Shown piece after piece: positions 7,403-15,571 of a stretch of 64,000 bases of DNA. Under the pieces are notes generated by a model that saw only the letters and a list, made by a program, of their open reading frames with translations, was not told the DNA's origin and did not search any database. Source of the DNA: Tritonibacter aquimaris (GTDB taxonomy: Bacteria; Pseudomonadota; Alphaproteobacteria; Rhodobacterales; Rhodobacteraceae). The translations under genes and the position numbers were made by a program. Positions within the stretch are counted from its first letter, which is position 1, and each line of letters opens with the position of its first letter. Location: contig NZ_WIXK01000003.1 of NCBI RefSeq assembly GCF_009617595.1, positions 186,001 through 250,000 on the forward strand, written 5' to 3'.

Positions 7403-9049
7403 TTACATATTTGGATAGTTCGGCCCGTCGCCCCCTTGTGGGGTGGTCCAGGTGATGTTTTCTGCCGGATCCTTGATGTCACAGGTTTTGCAATGAACGC
7501 AGTTCTGGAAGTTCACCACGAACTCGGGCTTGCCGTCTTTTTCCAAAACTTCATACACGCCCGCCGGACAATAGCGCTGTGCCGGTTCTGCATACATCGG
7601 AAGGTTGTCGTAGATCGGCTTGGTAGCATCTTTCAGACGCAGATGTGCGGGCTGGCTTTCTTCGTGGTTGGTGAAAGAAAACGACACATTGGTCAGACGA
7701 TCAAACGACAGCACACCATCCGGTTTGGGATAGTCGATTGGCTTATGTGACGCGGCAGGCTCAGTAGATTGCGCGTCATTTTTGCCGTGCTTCAACGTGC
7801 CAAAAAGTGAGAACCCAAAGGTATTGGTCCACATGTCCAAACCACCCAGGGTGAGCGAGGCCGCCAGACCCCATTTTGACCACATGGGTTTGACGTTTCT
7901 GACCTTTTTCAGATCTTTTGCGATCGGCCCCGAACGCACGTCTTCCTCATAGGTCTGCAGCTCATCACCGGAGCGGCCTGCCTTGATTGCATCATATGCG
8001 GCTTCGGCTGCGGCCTTGCCTGAGAGCATCGCGTTGTGGTTGCCTTTGATGCGCGGCACGTTGACCATCCCCGCAGAGCAGCCCAGCAGCGCCACGCCAG
8101 ACGCCACCAGACGCGGCATAGACTGCCAGCCGCCTTCGGTAATGGCGCGGGCACCGTACGCCACGCGTTTGCCGCCTTCGAGCAGCTCAGCCACCATCGG
8201 GTGATGTTTGAACCGCTGGAATTCCATATAGGGGAAGAGATGCGGGTTTTTGTAGTTCAAGTGCACCACAAACCCTACGTATACCTGATTGTTTTCAAGG
8301 TGGTAGATAAAGGACCCGCCGCCCGCGTTTGACCCCAAAGGCCAGCCCATAGTGTGGGTCACAGTGCCTTCTTTGTGTTTGGCCGGATCGATCTCCCAGA
8401 TCTCTTTCATGCCAACGCCGTATTTTTGCGGCTCTTTGCCAGCTGCAAGATCATAGCGTTCGATCACCTCTTTGGAGAGCGAGCCACGCACCCCTTCGGA
8501 GAGGAAGACATATTTGCCGTGCAGCTCCATGCCGGGTTCGGAATTGGGGCCAAGCGATCCATCTGCTTCGAGGCCAAAGACCCCGGCAACCACGCCTTTG
8601 ACTTCGCCCTTGTCGCCGTAAACCAGCTCAGAACAGGCCATGCCCGGGAAGATTTCCACCCCTAGCTCTTCGGCCTGCTCAGCCATCCAGCGGCAGACAT
8701 TGCCCATGGAAACGATGTAGTTGCCGTGGTTGTTCATCAACGGCGGCATGGGGAAATTGGGGATGCGCACCTTGCCCGCTTCGCCAAGCATGAAGAAATT
8801 ATCTTCTTCAACAAGGGTATTCAGCGGCGCGCCTTTTTCTTTCCAATCGGGGATCAGCGCATCAAGGCCACACGGATCCAGAACCGCGCCGGACAGAATA
8901 TGCGCCCCAACCTCAGACCCTTTTTCCAGAACCACAACGTCTAAGTCTGCGTCCAGCTGTTTGAGACGGATTGCTGCCGAAAGACCTGCGGGACCAGCGC
9001 CCACGATCACGACATCATATTCCATCATTTCCCGTTCAATTTCGGCCAT
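7403..9049 (-). CDS. etfD: Electron-transfer flavoprotein:ubiquinone oxidoreductase
   Basis: The 548-residue product starts MAEIEREMMEYDVVIVGAGPAGLSAA, giving the FAD-binding GxGxxG motif near residue 17. The C-terminus holds the ferredoxin-like cluster (CVHCKTCDIKDPAENITW) typical of ETF-QO. The enzyme accepts electrons from reduced ETF, charged by acyl-CoA and other flavoprotein dehydrogenases, and reduces ubiquinone at the inner membrane. The frame continues 29 codons upstream, but family length supports the start at 9049. It fits the acyl-CoA dehydrogenase at 19-20 kb functionally, though it is not in an operon with it. Confidence 0.95.
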   Translation of the reverse strand: MAEIEREMMEYDVVIVGAGPAGLSAAIRLKQLDADLDVVVLEKGSEVGAHILSGAVLDPCGLDALIPDWKEKGAPLNTLVEEDNFFMLGEAGKVRIPNFPMPPLMNNHGNYIVSMGNVCRWMAEQAEELGVEIFPGMACSELVYGDKGEVKGVVAGVFGLEADGSLGPNSEPGMELHGKYVFLSEGVRGSLSKEVIERYDLAAGKEPQKYGVGMKEIWEIDPAKHKEGTVTHTMGWPLGSNAGGGSFIYHLENNQVYVGFVVHLNYKNPHLFPYMEFQRFKHHPMVAELLEGGKRVAYGARAITEGGWQSMPRLVASGVALLGCSAGMVNVPRIKGNHNAMLSGKAAAEAAYDAIKAGRSGDELQTYEEDVRSGPIAKDLKKVRNVKPMWSKWGLAASLTLGGLDMWTNTFGFSLFGTLKHGKNDAQSTEPAASHKPIDYPKPDGVLSFDRLTNVSFSFTNHEESQPAHLRLKDATKPIYDNLPMYAEPAQRYCPAGVYEVLEKDGKPEFVVNFQNCVHCKTCDIKDPAENITWTTPQGGDGPNYPNM

Positions 9050-9210
9050 CTTACGGCGCTCCCTGGCTACATTTTCGCTACCGACCCGGCTGGGCGCAAT
9101 AATCTTTCGCGGTTGATTAGCGTTTGATGACGCCAATCGTCAATTCAAACCCTACGTCCGCAGCTAAGCGTCGCAGGTCAGATGAATCAATCTCTTATTA
9201 TTTTCGACAT

Positions 9211-9693
9211 TTAATCGCTGCTTTGCGGCATTGGTACATCTCCCATCAAAAAACGTGGCCCCGGACCCCGCTCTGCAGCGCAATCATCACGGTTAAAAAG
9301 TGCGCATTTGGGAAGAGATAGGCAACCACAACCGATACAGCCGTCCAAATTGTCGCGCAACAGCTGCAATGTCTTGATTCGGCGATCGAGATGTTCGCGA
9401 AACGACAGCGATATCTGCGCCCAATCTTCTGGCGTGGGGGTGCGGCTTCCTGGCAGCTCAGCCAGAAAGCCGCGAATCTCAGGCAGCGACAGGCCAAATT
9501 TTTGCGCCACCATAATGAAGCTGAGCCGCCGAATGTCTGCGCGCATAAAACGACGCTGACCACCGGCATTGCGCCAGGGCGCGACCAGCCCCTGCGCCTC
9601 ATAGTAGCGGATCGCGGAGACGGCGAGGCCGGTGCGTTCGGCCAGATAGCCGATGGAAACGCCTGCTGCGGATGGGGTGGCGGATTGGACCAA
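9211..9693 (-). CDS. soxR: SoxR-type MerR-family redox regulator
   Basis: A MerR winged-helix domain (SIGYLAERTGLAVSAIRYYEAQGL) is followed by a dimerisation helix and the SoxR-specific cysteine cluster CIGCGCLSLPKC (C119, C122, C124, C130 in the 160-residue form), which binds a [2Fe-2S] centre sensed by redox-cycling compounds. TTG at 9693 is preferred because GAGGAG sits about seven bases before it; a TTG at 9708 is possible but has no site. It is divergent from a VOC-fold gene whose promoter contains a SoxR-type operator (9714-9744). Confidence 0.92.
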   Translation of the reverse strand: MVQSATPSAAGVSIGYLAERTGLAVSAIRYYEAQGLVAPWRNAGGQRRFMRADIRRLSFIMVAQKFGLSLPEIRGFLAELPGSRTPTPEDWAQISLSFREHLDRRIKTLQLLRDNLDGCIGCGCLSLPKCALFNRDDCAAERGPGPRFLMGDVPMPQSSD

Positions 9694-9713
9694 TACAGGG
9701 CTCCTCAAATTGC

Positions 9714-9744
9714 TTGACCTAAAGTTAGGTTGAGAAATTAGCGT
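9714..9744 (+). promoter_or_regulatory. SoxR-type promoter/operator for the VOC-fold gene
   Basis: TTGACC (-35, 9714-9719) and TAGCGT (-10, 9739-9744) are separated by 19 bases, the over-long spacer of MerR/SoxR promoters. The spacer TAAAGTTAGGTTGAGAAAT aligns without gaps to the Escherichia coli soxS spacer as I recall it (TCAAGTTAACTTGAGGAAT). A perfect dyad ACCTAA-AG-TTAGGT lies at 9717-9730. The -35 is 20 bases from the soxR start, so autoregulation is also possible. Confidence 0.75.
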
Positions 9745-9783
9745 GGGGCGACTCAGAGGTCAAATCAACACAGGAGAACCAAG

Positions 9784-10164
9784 ATGAGTGCAGTTCTGGA
9801 ACATGCAAATATCACCGTCGCCAACCCAAACGCCACTGCGGCCTGGATGGAGCAGATCTTTGGCTGGCATATCCGTTGGCAGGGTGATGCCAAAGACGGC
9901 GGATATTCGATCCATGTGGGCAGCAAAGACAGCTACCTCGCGCTTTATAGCCCCGGCTCTGCACTCAACGATGCCAGTCACAGCTACACATCGCGCGGCG
10001 GCCTTAACCATCTGGCGGTTGTTGTCGACAATTATGAAGCCACCGAACGCCAGGTGCGTGCAGCAGGATTCAAAGTTGGTGAACACTATGATTACGAGCC
10101 GGGTCGCCGGTTTTATTTCTATGACGACAATGGGATCGAATATGAGGTGGTGAACTACGACTGA
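9784..10164 (+). CDS. VOC-superfamily (glyoxalase/bleomycin-resistance fold) protein
   Basis: The 126-residue product shows two beta-alpha-beta-beta-beta modules: LEHANITVANPNATAAWMEQIFGW and the second starting LNHLAVVVDNYEATERQVRAAG, ending FYDDNGIEYEVVNYD. Likely metal ligands are His7, the His of LNHLAV and the Glu of IEYEVV. GGAGA lies six bases before the ATG. Divergent placement from soxR and the SoxR-type promoter suggest induction by redox-active compounds, with a role in binding or converting them or in detoxification; the substrate is not predictable. Confidence 0.82.
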   Translation: MSAVLEHANITVANPNATAAWMEQIFGWHIRWQGDAKDGGYSIHVGSKDSYLALYSPGSALNDASHSYTSRGGLNHLAVVVDNYEATERQVRAAGFKVGEHYDYEPGRRFYFYDDNGIEYEVVNYD

Positions 10165-10432
10165 TGCTGTGGCTGCATCAGTGGTCGGGGCAAAATTTCG
10201 GCAAATCAGCGTAAAACCGCGCGGTTCTTTCGGCTTTTTGTTGCTGAGCAGATGGTAAATTCCCCTCACCGCGCAGGCGGAAACCACCGCCCCCCCTTGC
10301 ATTCCCCCTCAGGATTGGGTCAGGTATCGGTCAACTCGATCTAACGCCCCGCGTGCAGACCTCTGCGGCGGGGCTGACCTGTTCGACACAATAATAACCG
10401 CTGTTTGCAGCCCAAAGACGCCGGACCTTCCT

Positions 10433-10903
10433 ATGGAAAAAATCCCTATGACGCCTACTGGCTTTGCCGCGCTTGAGGCAGAGCTGAAAAATCTGAAATC
10501 CGTTGAGCGCCCCGCCATCATTCAAGCCATCGCCGAAGCGCGTGAGCTGGGTGACCTGTCGGAAAACGCCGAATACCACTCCGCGCGTGAAAAACAGTCC
10601 TTTATCGAAGGCCGCATCAAGGAGCTGGAAGGCGTTCTGTCGCTTGCTGATGTGATTGACCCTGCCAAGCTGAGCGGCTCGATCAAATTTGGCGCCAAAG
10701 TCACCGTGGTGGATGAAGACACCGACGAAGAAAAGACCTGGCAGATCGTTGGGGAACATGAAGCCAATATCGAAGCAGGTCTTTTGAACATCAGATCTCC
10801 CATTGCGCGCGCCTTGATCGGCAAGGAAGAAGGCGACAGTGTAGATGTACGCACCCCGGGTGGGGTACGTTCTTATGAGATCTTGAAAATCATTTACGGC
10901 TAA
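10433..10903 (+). CDS. greA: Transcription elongation factor GreA
   Basis: The 156-residue sequence is full-length GreA: an N-terminal antiparallel coiled coil with the acidic tip [17 protein letters not shown], and the C-terminal FKBP-like domain ([15 protein letters not shown] through [23 protein letters not shown]). It stimulates transcript cleavage by backtracked RNA polymerase. The start MEKIPMT has no good ribosome-binding site; ATG five codons in is the alternative, but the longer form matches the usual N-terminus. The 268 bases before it hold short GC-rich palindromes but no gene I can support. Confidence 0.96.
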   Translation: MEKIPMTPTGFAALEAELKNLKSVERPAIIQAIAEARELGDLSENAEYHSAREKQSFIEGRIKELEGVLSLADVIDPAKLSGSIKFGAKVTVVDEDTDEEKTWQIVGEHEANIEAGLLNIRSPIARALIGKEEGDSVDVRTPGGVRSYEILKIIYG

Positions 10904-10942
10904 AGCCCTTACCGCGAAAGCCCTTTGCAACCGAGTGATAGT

Positions 10943-11959
10943 ATGACCGGCACCCCCTCTTCGGAGTCCAAACCTCTTTCGGCAGCTTCAGCGTTCCGCG
11001 CGGGACCTGCAGAGGGCATGGGATCAGCAGAGTTGGGGGCCGCGATCGGGGCTGGGCTCTGGGTTTTGGTGTTTCTGCTGGCCAGTGCGCTGATGCCTGA
11101 TGCGACGGGTGTGACCGGCTGGCAGGATCTAATGGGCTCGCTTTTTGCGCTGCTGGCACCGGTCTTGCTTTTGCTGGTTGTGGTGTTGCAATTGCGTGCA
11201 ATGCGGCTGGCGCATAGCGAAAGCGAGCGTCTGCAGACCCGTGTGGATCAGCTCCAGACCGTTTTAATGTCGCAAGGTCAGAAACAGGCCGCGCCTGCGG
11301 AACCCTCGGTCGCTCAGAAACTGGAAGAAATTGTCGAGGCTGCGCGCAAATCCGAAACCGCGCTGGCCACATTCCAGACCAGTCGCCGTGAGCCGCAACG
11401 CGAGGCCATCACCCCTGCCCCGCCAGCAGTTGAGGCTGAGGATCAAGGTGCCTTGGCGCTTGGCACCCCAGCAGATGATATGGCCCCACCGCTGGCCGTG
11501 CATCAATTTATCCGCGCGTTGAATTTCCCTGAAACTGCAGACGATCAGGATGGCTTTGTTGCGCTGCGTCTGGCGCTGCAGGATCGCAAGGCGGGTCAGG
11601 TGGTACAGGCGGCGCAGGATGTGCTGACGCTGCTCAGTCAGGACGGGATCTATATGGATGATCTGCGCCCCGACATGTCACGACCCGAACTTTGGCGGCA
11701 GTTTGCCCACGGCGCACGTGGCAAAGAAATTGCAGCACTTGGTGGCGTGCGTGACCGTGCGGCTCTGGCTTTGGCGTCGGCCCGCATGAAACAGGATCCG
11801 ATCTTCCGCGATGCGGCGCATCACTTCCTGCGTCGCTTTGATCAGATGTTTGCCGAGTTTGAAGAGGCTGCATCGGATTCCGAAATCTCCGCGCTGAGTG
11901 AAACGCGCACAGCCCGTGCCTTTATGCTGCTGGGTCGGGTTGCAGGCACATTTGACTAG
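10943..11959 (+). CDS. Uncharacterised membrane-anchored protein with coiled coil
   Basis: The product (338 residues from ATG 10943) has two hydrophobic segments at about residues 32-52 and 63-84 (GLWVLVFLLASALM, LFALLAPVLLLLVVVLQL), then a heptad-like stretch (SESERLQTRVDQLQTVLM), a proline-rich linker, and a helical C-terminal domain from about 180 with PETADDQDGFVALRLALQDRK. I recognise no family. It begins 39 bases after greA and probably shares its transcript. The topology (two membrane passes, large cytoplasmic domain) suggests a scaffold or regulator; this is only inference. Confidence 0.75.
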   Translation: MTGTPSSESKPLSAASAFRAGPAEGMGSAELGAAIGAGLWVLVFLLASALMPDATGVTGWQDLMGSLFALLAPVLLLLVVVLQLRAMRLAHSESERLQTRVDQLQTVLMSQGQKQAAPAEPSVAQKLEEIVEAARKSETALATFQTSRREPQREAITPAPPAVEAEDQGALALGTPADDMAPPLAVHQFIRALNFPETADDQDGFVALRLALQDRKAGQVVQAAQDVLTLLSQDGIYMDDLRPDMSRPELWRQFAHGARGKEIAALGGVRDRAALALASARMKQDPIFRDAAHHFLRRFDQMFAEFEEAASDSEISALSETRTARAFMLLGRVAGTFD

Positions 11960-11972
11960 GGGCAGCTAGTCA

Positions 11973-12150
11973 AGGAGGCGAAAGCTCCCGCCCGTCGTTC
12001 AGCTCTTAAAAGAGCCTCCTCCCGTTGGGCGTGGCAGCACGCCAAAGGCGCGCTGCGGTTGCATCAAGCCCCCGCGCCGCGTGCGGCGCTTGGCCCAACT
12101 GCAGAACATGCTTTCGCCAGAAAGCTTGCGATGTAGGCGGGAGCACCTCC
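11973..12150. repeat. Inverted pair of palindromic repeat units (copy B)
   Basis: On the minus strand, 12045-11973 reads GCCCAACGGGA, a hairpin around CTCTTTTAAGAG, then GACGGGCGGGAGC, matching the right unit of copy A in order and spacing. On the plus strand, 12073-12150 has the GCGCCGCG head with CGGCGCTTGGCCCAAC and a degraded tail GGCGGGAGCACCTCCCC. Like copy A it fills the gap between convergent genes. Confidence 0.65.
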
Positions 12151-12182
12151 CCCTCACGGCACGGGGCGCGAACAGGCGTTAC

Positions 12183-13439
12183 TTAGAGGCCGAAGCTTTC
12201 ATAGGGGTAGAAGGTCACCATATCACCTGGGGCGATTTCCTGCGCCCCATCGCCGAGCTCAACCAGCCCCTCACCCCAGCTGAGCCCGCTGATGCGACCT
12301 GAGCCTTCGGATTGAAACACCTCTACCTGACCCGCGCGAATGCGGGCGCGCAAATACTCCCGGCGGCCGGGTTTCTTTTTCTTGCTGAAGCCCGCAGGCA
12401 GCTGGAACCCCTGCGGCGCACGCCAGTTCCCGCCAGCAAGCACAGACATTGCGGGACATGCAAACACAAGACTGCACACAAAGGCCGCCACCGGATTGCC
12501 CGGCAGGCCAAAAACCGGCACCCCCTGCCACATCGCCAACGCCAAGGGACGGCCAGGTTTGACAGCGATGCGCCATTCCTGCATCGCCCCGCTTTCACGC
12601 AACAACGCGGACATGTGATCCTCGTCCCCTGCAGATGCACCACCACTGGTCAAGATCACATCCACATCCTGCGCCGCAGAATCCATGCGCGCACGCAGCA
12701 CTGCGCGATCATCTTCAACCCGACCAAGATCCACCGGCGTGTACCCCAACTGCGCCGCAAGGGACAAAAGCATCGGGCGATTGGCATCAAAGATCTGTCC
12801 GGGGCGCGCAGTCTCTCCCGAATCCACCAGCTCATCTCCGGTCGAAAGCACGCCAACCCTCAGCGATCGTCGCACCATCAGTTCCGACAGGCCCGTTGCC
12901 GCCGCCAAAGCAAGATCGGCTGGTCGCAGTTTCTGCCCTGCTGTCAGGATCACCTCATCCGCCTCAACATCTTCTCCGGCGCGACGTGCGTTGGCCCCGG
13001 TTTTTAGCGGCCCCCGGCAGGCAATCGCCTGACCATCCGTTGTGACATCTTCTTCGAGGATAACCGTGTCGACCCCTTTGGGCAGGCTAGCGCCGGTCAA
13101 AATGCGAATGGCCTGCCCTGCAGAAACTTCGCCTTCAAACGCAAGACCCGCGGCGGCGCGTCCCTGCATCAGCGGGATGACATGCTCACCATCTGCCAGC
13201 CCCCCCGCAAAGCCGTAGCCATCCACTGCCGAGTTCGGCAACGGCGGATTTGCGCGTTGCGCCACCACATCTTCGGCCAGAACGCGCCCCAGCGCATGCG
13301 CCAAAACCACCGTCTCTATCCCCGTTACCGGATGAAGCCGCTCTTTCAAAAGCGCCAGCGCCGTATCAACCGGCGTCCAGTTCACCCCGGCAGGCAGCGC
13401 GAAACAGTCGTTCTTCAACGGTGGGGGTTTTAGCGTCAT
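12183..13439 (-). CDS. moeA: Molybdopterin molybdenumtransferase MoeA
   Basis: The 418-residue protein has the MoeA layout: PLPNSAVDGYGFAG near residue 70, the ligation-domain motifs VGVLSTGDELVDSGE, GQIFDANRPMLLSLA and ILTSGGASAGDEDHM, GLPGNPVAAFVC, and a C-terminal beta domain. MoeA inserts molybdate into adenylylated molybdopterin. It is the last gene of the minus-strand run fdhD-mobA-mobB-moeA, starting 11 bases after mobB, so it is probably dedicated to making the bis-MGD cofactor of a formate dehydrogenase. Confidence 0.95.
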   Translation of the reverse strand: MTLKPPPLKNDCFALPAGVNWTPVDTALALLKERLHPVTGIETVVLAHALGRVLAEDVVAQRANPPLPNSAVDGYGFAGGLADGEHVIPLMQGRAAAGLAFEGEVSAGQAIRILTGASLPKGVDTVILEEDVTTDGQAIACRGPLKTGANARRAGEDVEADEVILTAGQKLRPADLALAAATGLSELMVRRSLRVGVLSTGDELVDSGETARPGQIFDANRPMLLSLAAQLGYTPVDLGRVEDDRAVLRARMDSAAQDVDVILTSGGASAGDEDHMSALLRESGAMQEWRIAVKPGRPLALAMWQGVPVFGLPGNPVAAFVCSLVFACPAMSVLAGGNWRAPQGFQLPAGFSKKKKPGRREYLRARIRAGQVEVFQSEGSGRISGLSWGEGLVELGDGAQEIAPGDMVTFYPYESFGL

Positions 13440-13450
13440 GGCAATATCCT

Positions 13451-13957
13451 TCAGCGGGCGGGGGCGTCTAAATTCAGCTCAGCTGCGATAAAATCCGCAA
13501 TTGCGCCGGTGTCATCCAGATCAAACTGCGCCCGATCCAGATCAATCGGCGTGTCGGTGGCAATGGCACGGATCGTTGGATCATTTGGTGCGATCAGCGG
13601 CTGGCCCGCTGCCGCGCGATGGGCTTCGATTTTGGGGTGGGGCTCACCTTTGTAGCCCTCCACCAGAATGAGATCGACCGGCCGCATCCGAGCAAGCAGT
13701 TCAGTTAGCGAGGGCTCCGGCGCGCCGCGCAATTCCTGCATGATGGCAATACGGTTGCCGGATGCCAGCACCACCTCCTGCGCACCAGAAACGCGGTGGC
13801 GGTAACTGTCCGTCCCCTTGCGATCAACATCCGTGTTGTGATGGGCGTGTTTCAGGGTTGAAACCGTCAGCCCGCGGGCACAAAACTCCGCCACCAGCCG
13901 CTCCATCAACCCGGTTTTACCGTTATTCTTCCACCCGGTGACGCCGTAGAGCTTCAT
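13451..13957 (-). CDS. mobB: Molybdopterin-guanine dinucleotide biosynthesis protein MobB
   Basis: The 168-residue product opens with a P-loop (GVTGWKNNGKT) and has the MobB patterns LKHAHHNTDVDRKGTDSYRH, VVLASGNR and the DLILVEGYK block. MobB is a GTP-binding accessory protein that aids MobA in forming the guanine dinucleotide cofactor. Its start overlaps the mobA stop by four bases, giving translational coupling. Confidence 0.93.
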   Translation of the reverse strand: MKLYGVTGWKNNGKTGLMERLVAEFCARGLTVSTLKHAHHNTDVDRKGTDSYRHRVSGAQEVVLASGNRIAIMQELRGAPEPSLTELLARMRPVDLILVEGYKGEPHPKIEAHRAAAGQPLIAPNDPTIRAIATDTPIDLDRAQFDLDDTGAIADFIAAELNLDAPAR

Positions 13958-14553
13958 TTCAGCATGCCTTCCGCGCGGATCAGATCATCCCGCGTGTTGA
14001 TGTTGAAAAACGCATCATCCTCAAAACCTGCAGAAGCCGCGCCATGGGCATCGGTCCAGAGCACCACTTTGCGCAAGCCCCCTTTCAGAGCCTTGCGCAG
14101 ATCGTAGCGCAAAGAAACCGGCCAGAGGCCAAAGGTGGGATGACGCCACATGCGCCCGTCTTCATGGGTCGCGGCCAGTGCAATTGGTGTATTGGCCTTA
14201 TCTGCCGCACGCATCAAACGCTCGGCTAGATCGGTTGGGAAAAATGGCGTGTCCGCCGCAGCTGAAACAATATGGGTTGCGCCTTGCTCTGCGGCCCAAT
14301 CAAGCCCCGCAAGCACGCCCGCCAGAGGTCCGGGGAAATCGGGCAGGCTGTCAGGCAGCACCGGCAGGCCAAAAGCGTCAAAGCGGTCCGGGTCGCCATT
14401 TGCATTCAGCGCCAGCCTGCTGACCTGCGGTTCAAGCCGCGCGATCACCCGATCAAGCAGGCTGATCCCGCCCAAATGCAGCAGGCCCTTGTCACCGCCA
14501 CCCATCCGCGTGGCCTGTCCGCCGGCCAAAATCACCCCAAGAGGTTTCATCAT
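13954..14553 (-). CDS. mobA: Molybdenum cofactor guanylyltransferase MobA
   Basis: The 199-residue nucleotidyltransferase has the LAGGQATRMGGGDKGLL signature at the N-terminus, the metal-binding segment VSAAADTPFFP, and a C-terminal INTRDDLIRAE. It attaches GMP to Mo-molybdopterin. Two consecutive ATG codons open the gene; either could be used. An 82-base gap with a strong palindrome (CTTGGCGACGCCAAG, about 14584-14598) separates it from fdhD, so the two may still be co-transcribed. Confidence 0.94.
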   Translation of the reverse strand: MMKPLGVILAGGQATRMGGGDKGLLHLGGISLLDRVIARLEPQVSRLALNANGDPDRFDAFGLPVLPDSLPDFPGPLAGVLAGLDWAAEQGATHIVSAAADTPFFPTDLAERLMRAADKANTPIALAATHEDGRMWRHPTFGLWPVSLRYDLRKALKGGLRKVVLWTDAHGAASAGFEDDAFFNINTRDDLIRAEGMLK

Positions 14554-14634
14554 CTTTCAATCCCTTTGCCACAGGTGCCGGGCTTGGCGACGCCAAGCCG
14601 CGTGCCGATGGCCCTCGATGGGCCGGAGGCGCGC

Positions 14635-15516
14635 TCATTCGGCGCTTTTACGGCGATGTTTTTTCTCTTCAACGGGCGCATCTGCCGGGTTCATATCGCG
14701 CACCAGCCGCGCGTCCCCGCTAAGACAGACAAACCGCTGCCCGCGCATACGGCCAATCAGCGTCAGGCCAATTTCACGGGCAATTTCAACGCCCCAGGCG
14801 GTAAACCCCGACCGCGACGCCAGCACTGGAATGCCCATCATAGCGGTTTTGATCACCATCTCTGATGTCAGCCGCCCGGTGGTATAGAGGATCTTGTCAT
14901 CTGCTGGCACGTTTTCCGACAGCATCCAGCCCGCGATTTTATCCACCGCGTTATGGCGCCCCACATCTTCCATATAAACAAGCGGCTGATCTTGCTGACA
15001 CAGCACCGTGCCATGGATCGCCCCCGCCTCAAGATAAAGCGACGGTGTGCGGTTGATCTGATGCGCCAACGCATAAAGCCAGCTGGTGCGCAGCTCTGCC
15101 TGTGGCAGCGTCACCCCCTCTAAGCCTTCCATCATATCGCCAAAGACGGTGCCAACCGCGCAGCCCGAGGTGCGGGTTTTCTTTTTCAGTTTTTCTTCAT
15201 GCGAGGTTTCGACCGCGGTGCGCACAACCACAGTTTCCAGATCTTCGTCAAAATCGACCCGTGTCACCTGATCATCCGGCAGCAACATGCCCTGGTTTTT
15301 CAAAAACCCCAGCGCCAGATATTCCGGGTAGTCACCAATGGTCATCGCAGTGACAATTTCCTGCGAATTTAGGAAGATGGTCAAAGGGCGCTCTTCGACA
15401 ACAGCGATGTTGCTAATCTCGCCATTTTGATCAACACCTTCAACCCGACGGGTCAAACGGGGATTTTCAGGAGATGGGGCAATCAGATAGCCACGTTCTG
15501 GTGCCTGTATTGTCAA
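14635..15516 (-). CDS. fdhD: Formate dehydrogenase sulfurtransferase FdhD, with an incomplete CxxC motif
   Basis: The 293-residue protein is FdhD-like throughout: RPLTIFLNSQEIVTAMTI, YLALGFLKNQGML, YMEDVGRHNAVDKIAGWML and SRSGFTAWGVEIAREIGLTLIG. FdhD passes sulfur from a cysteine desulfurase to the molybdenum cofactor of formate dehydrogenase. The mobile-loop motif, CGxC in Escherichia coli, reads SGCAVGT here (C119, with Gly122 in the second position). The start is TTG at 15516 with a GGGGG stretch seven bases upstream. It is divergent from azlC. Confidence 0.92.
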   Translation of the reverse strand: MTIQAPERGYLIAPSPENPRLTRRVEGVDQNGEISNIAVVEERPLTIFLNSQEIVTAMTIGDYPEYLALGFLKNQGMLLPDDQVTRVDFDEDLETVVVRTAVETSHEEKLKKKTRTSGCAVGTVFGDMMEGLEGVTLPQAELRTSWLYALAHQINRTPSLYLEAGAIHGTVLCQQDQPLVYMEDVGRHNAVDKIAGWMLSENVPADDKILYTTGRLTSEMVIKTAMMGIPVLASRSGFTAWGVEIAREIGLTLIGRMRGQRFVCLSGDARLVRDMNPADAPVEEKKHRRKSAE

Positions 15517-15571
15517 TTGAAACGCCCCCTGATGCTACTTAAGTTCCACGGTATTCACCTAAAGGTATCCC

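Noticed and set aside
10165-10432. ACCGCGCGGT and TGATGC/GCATCA palindromes between the VOC gene and greA
   Set aside because: Hairpins without a clear loop or T-run, so they could not be called a terminator or RNA element with confidence.
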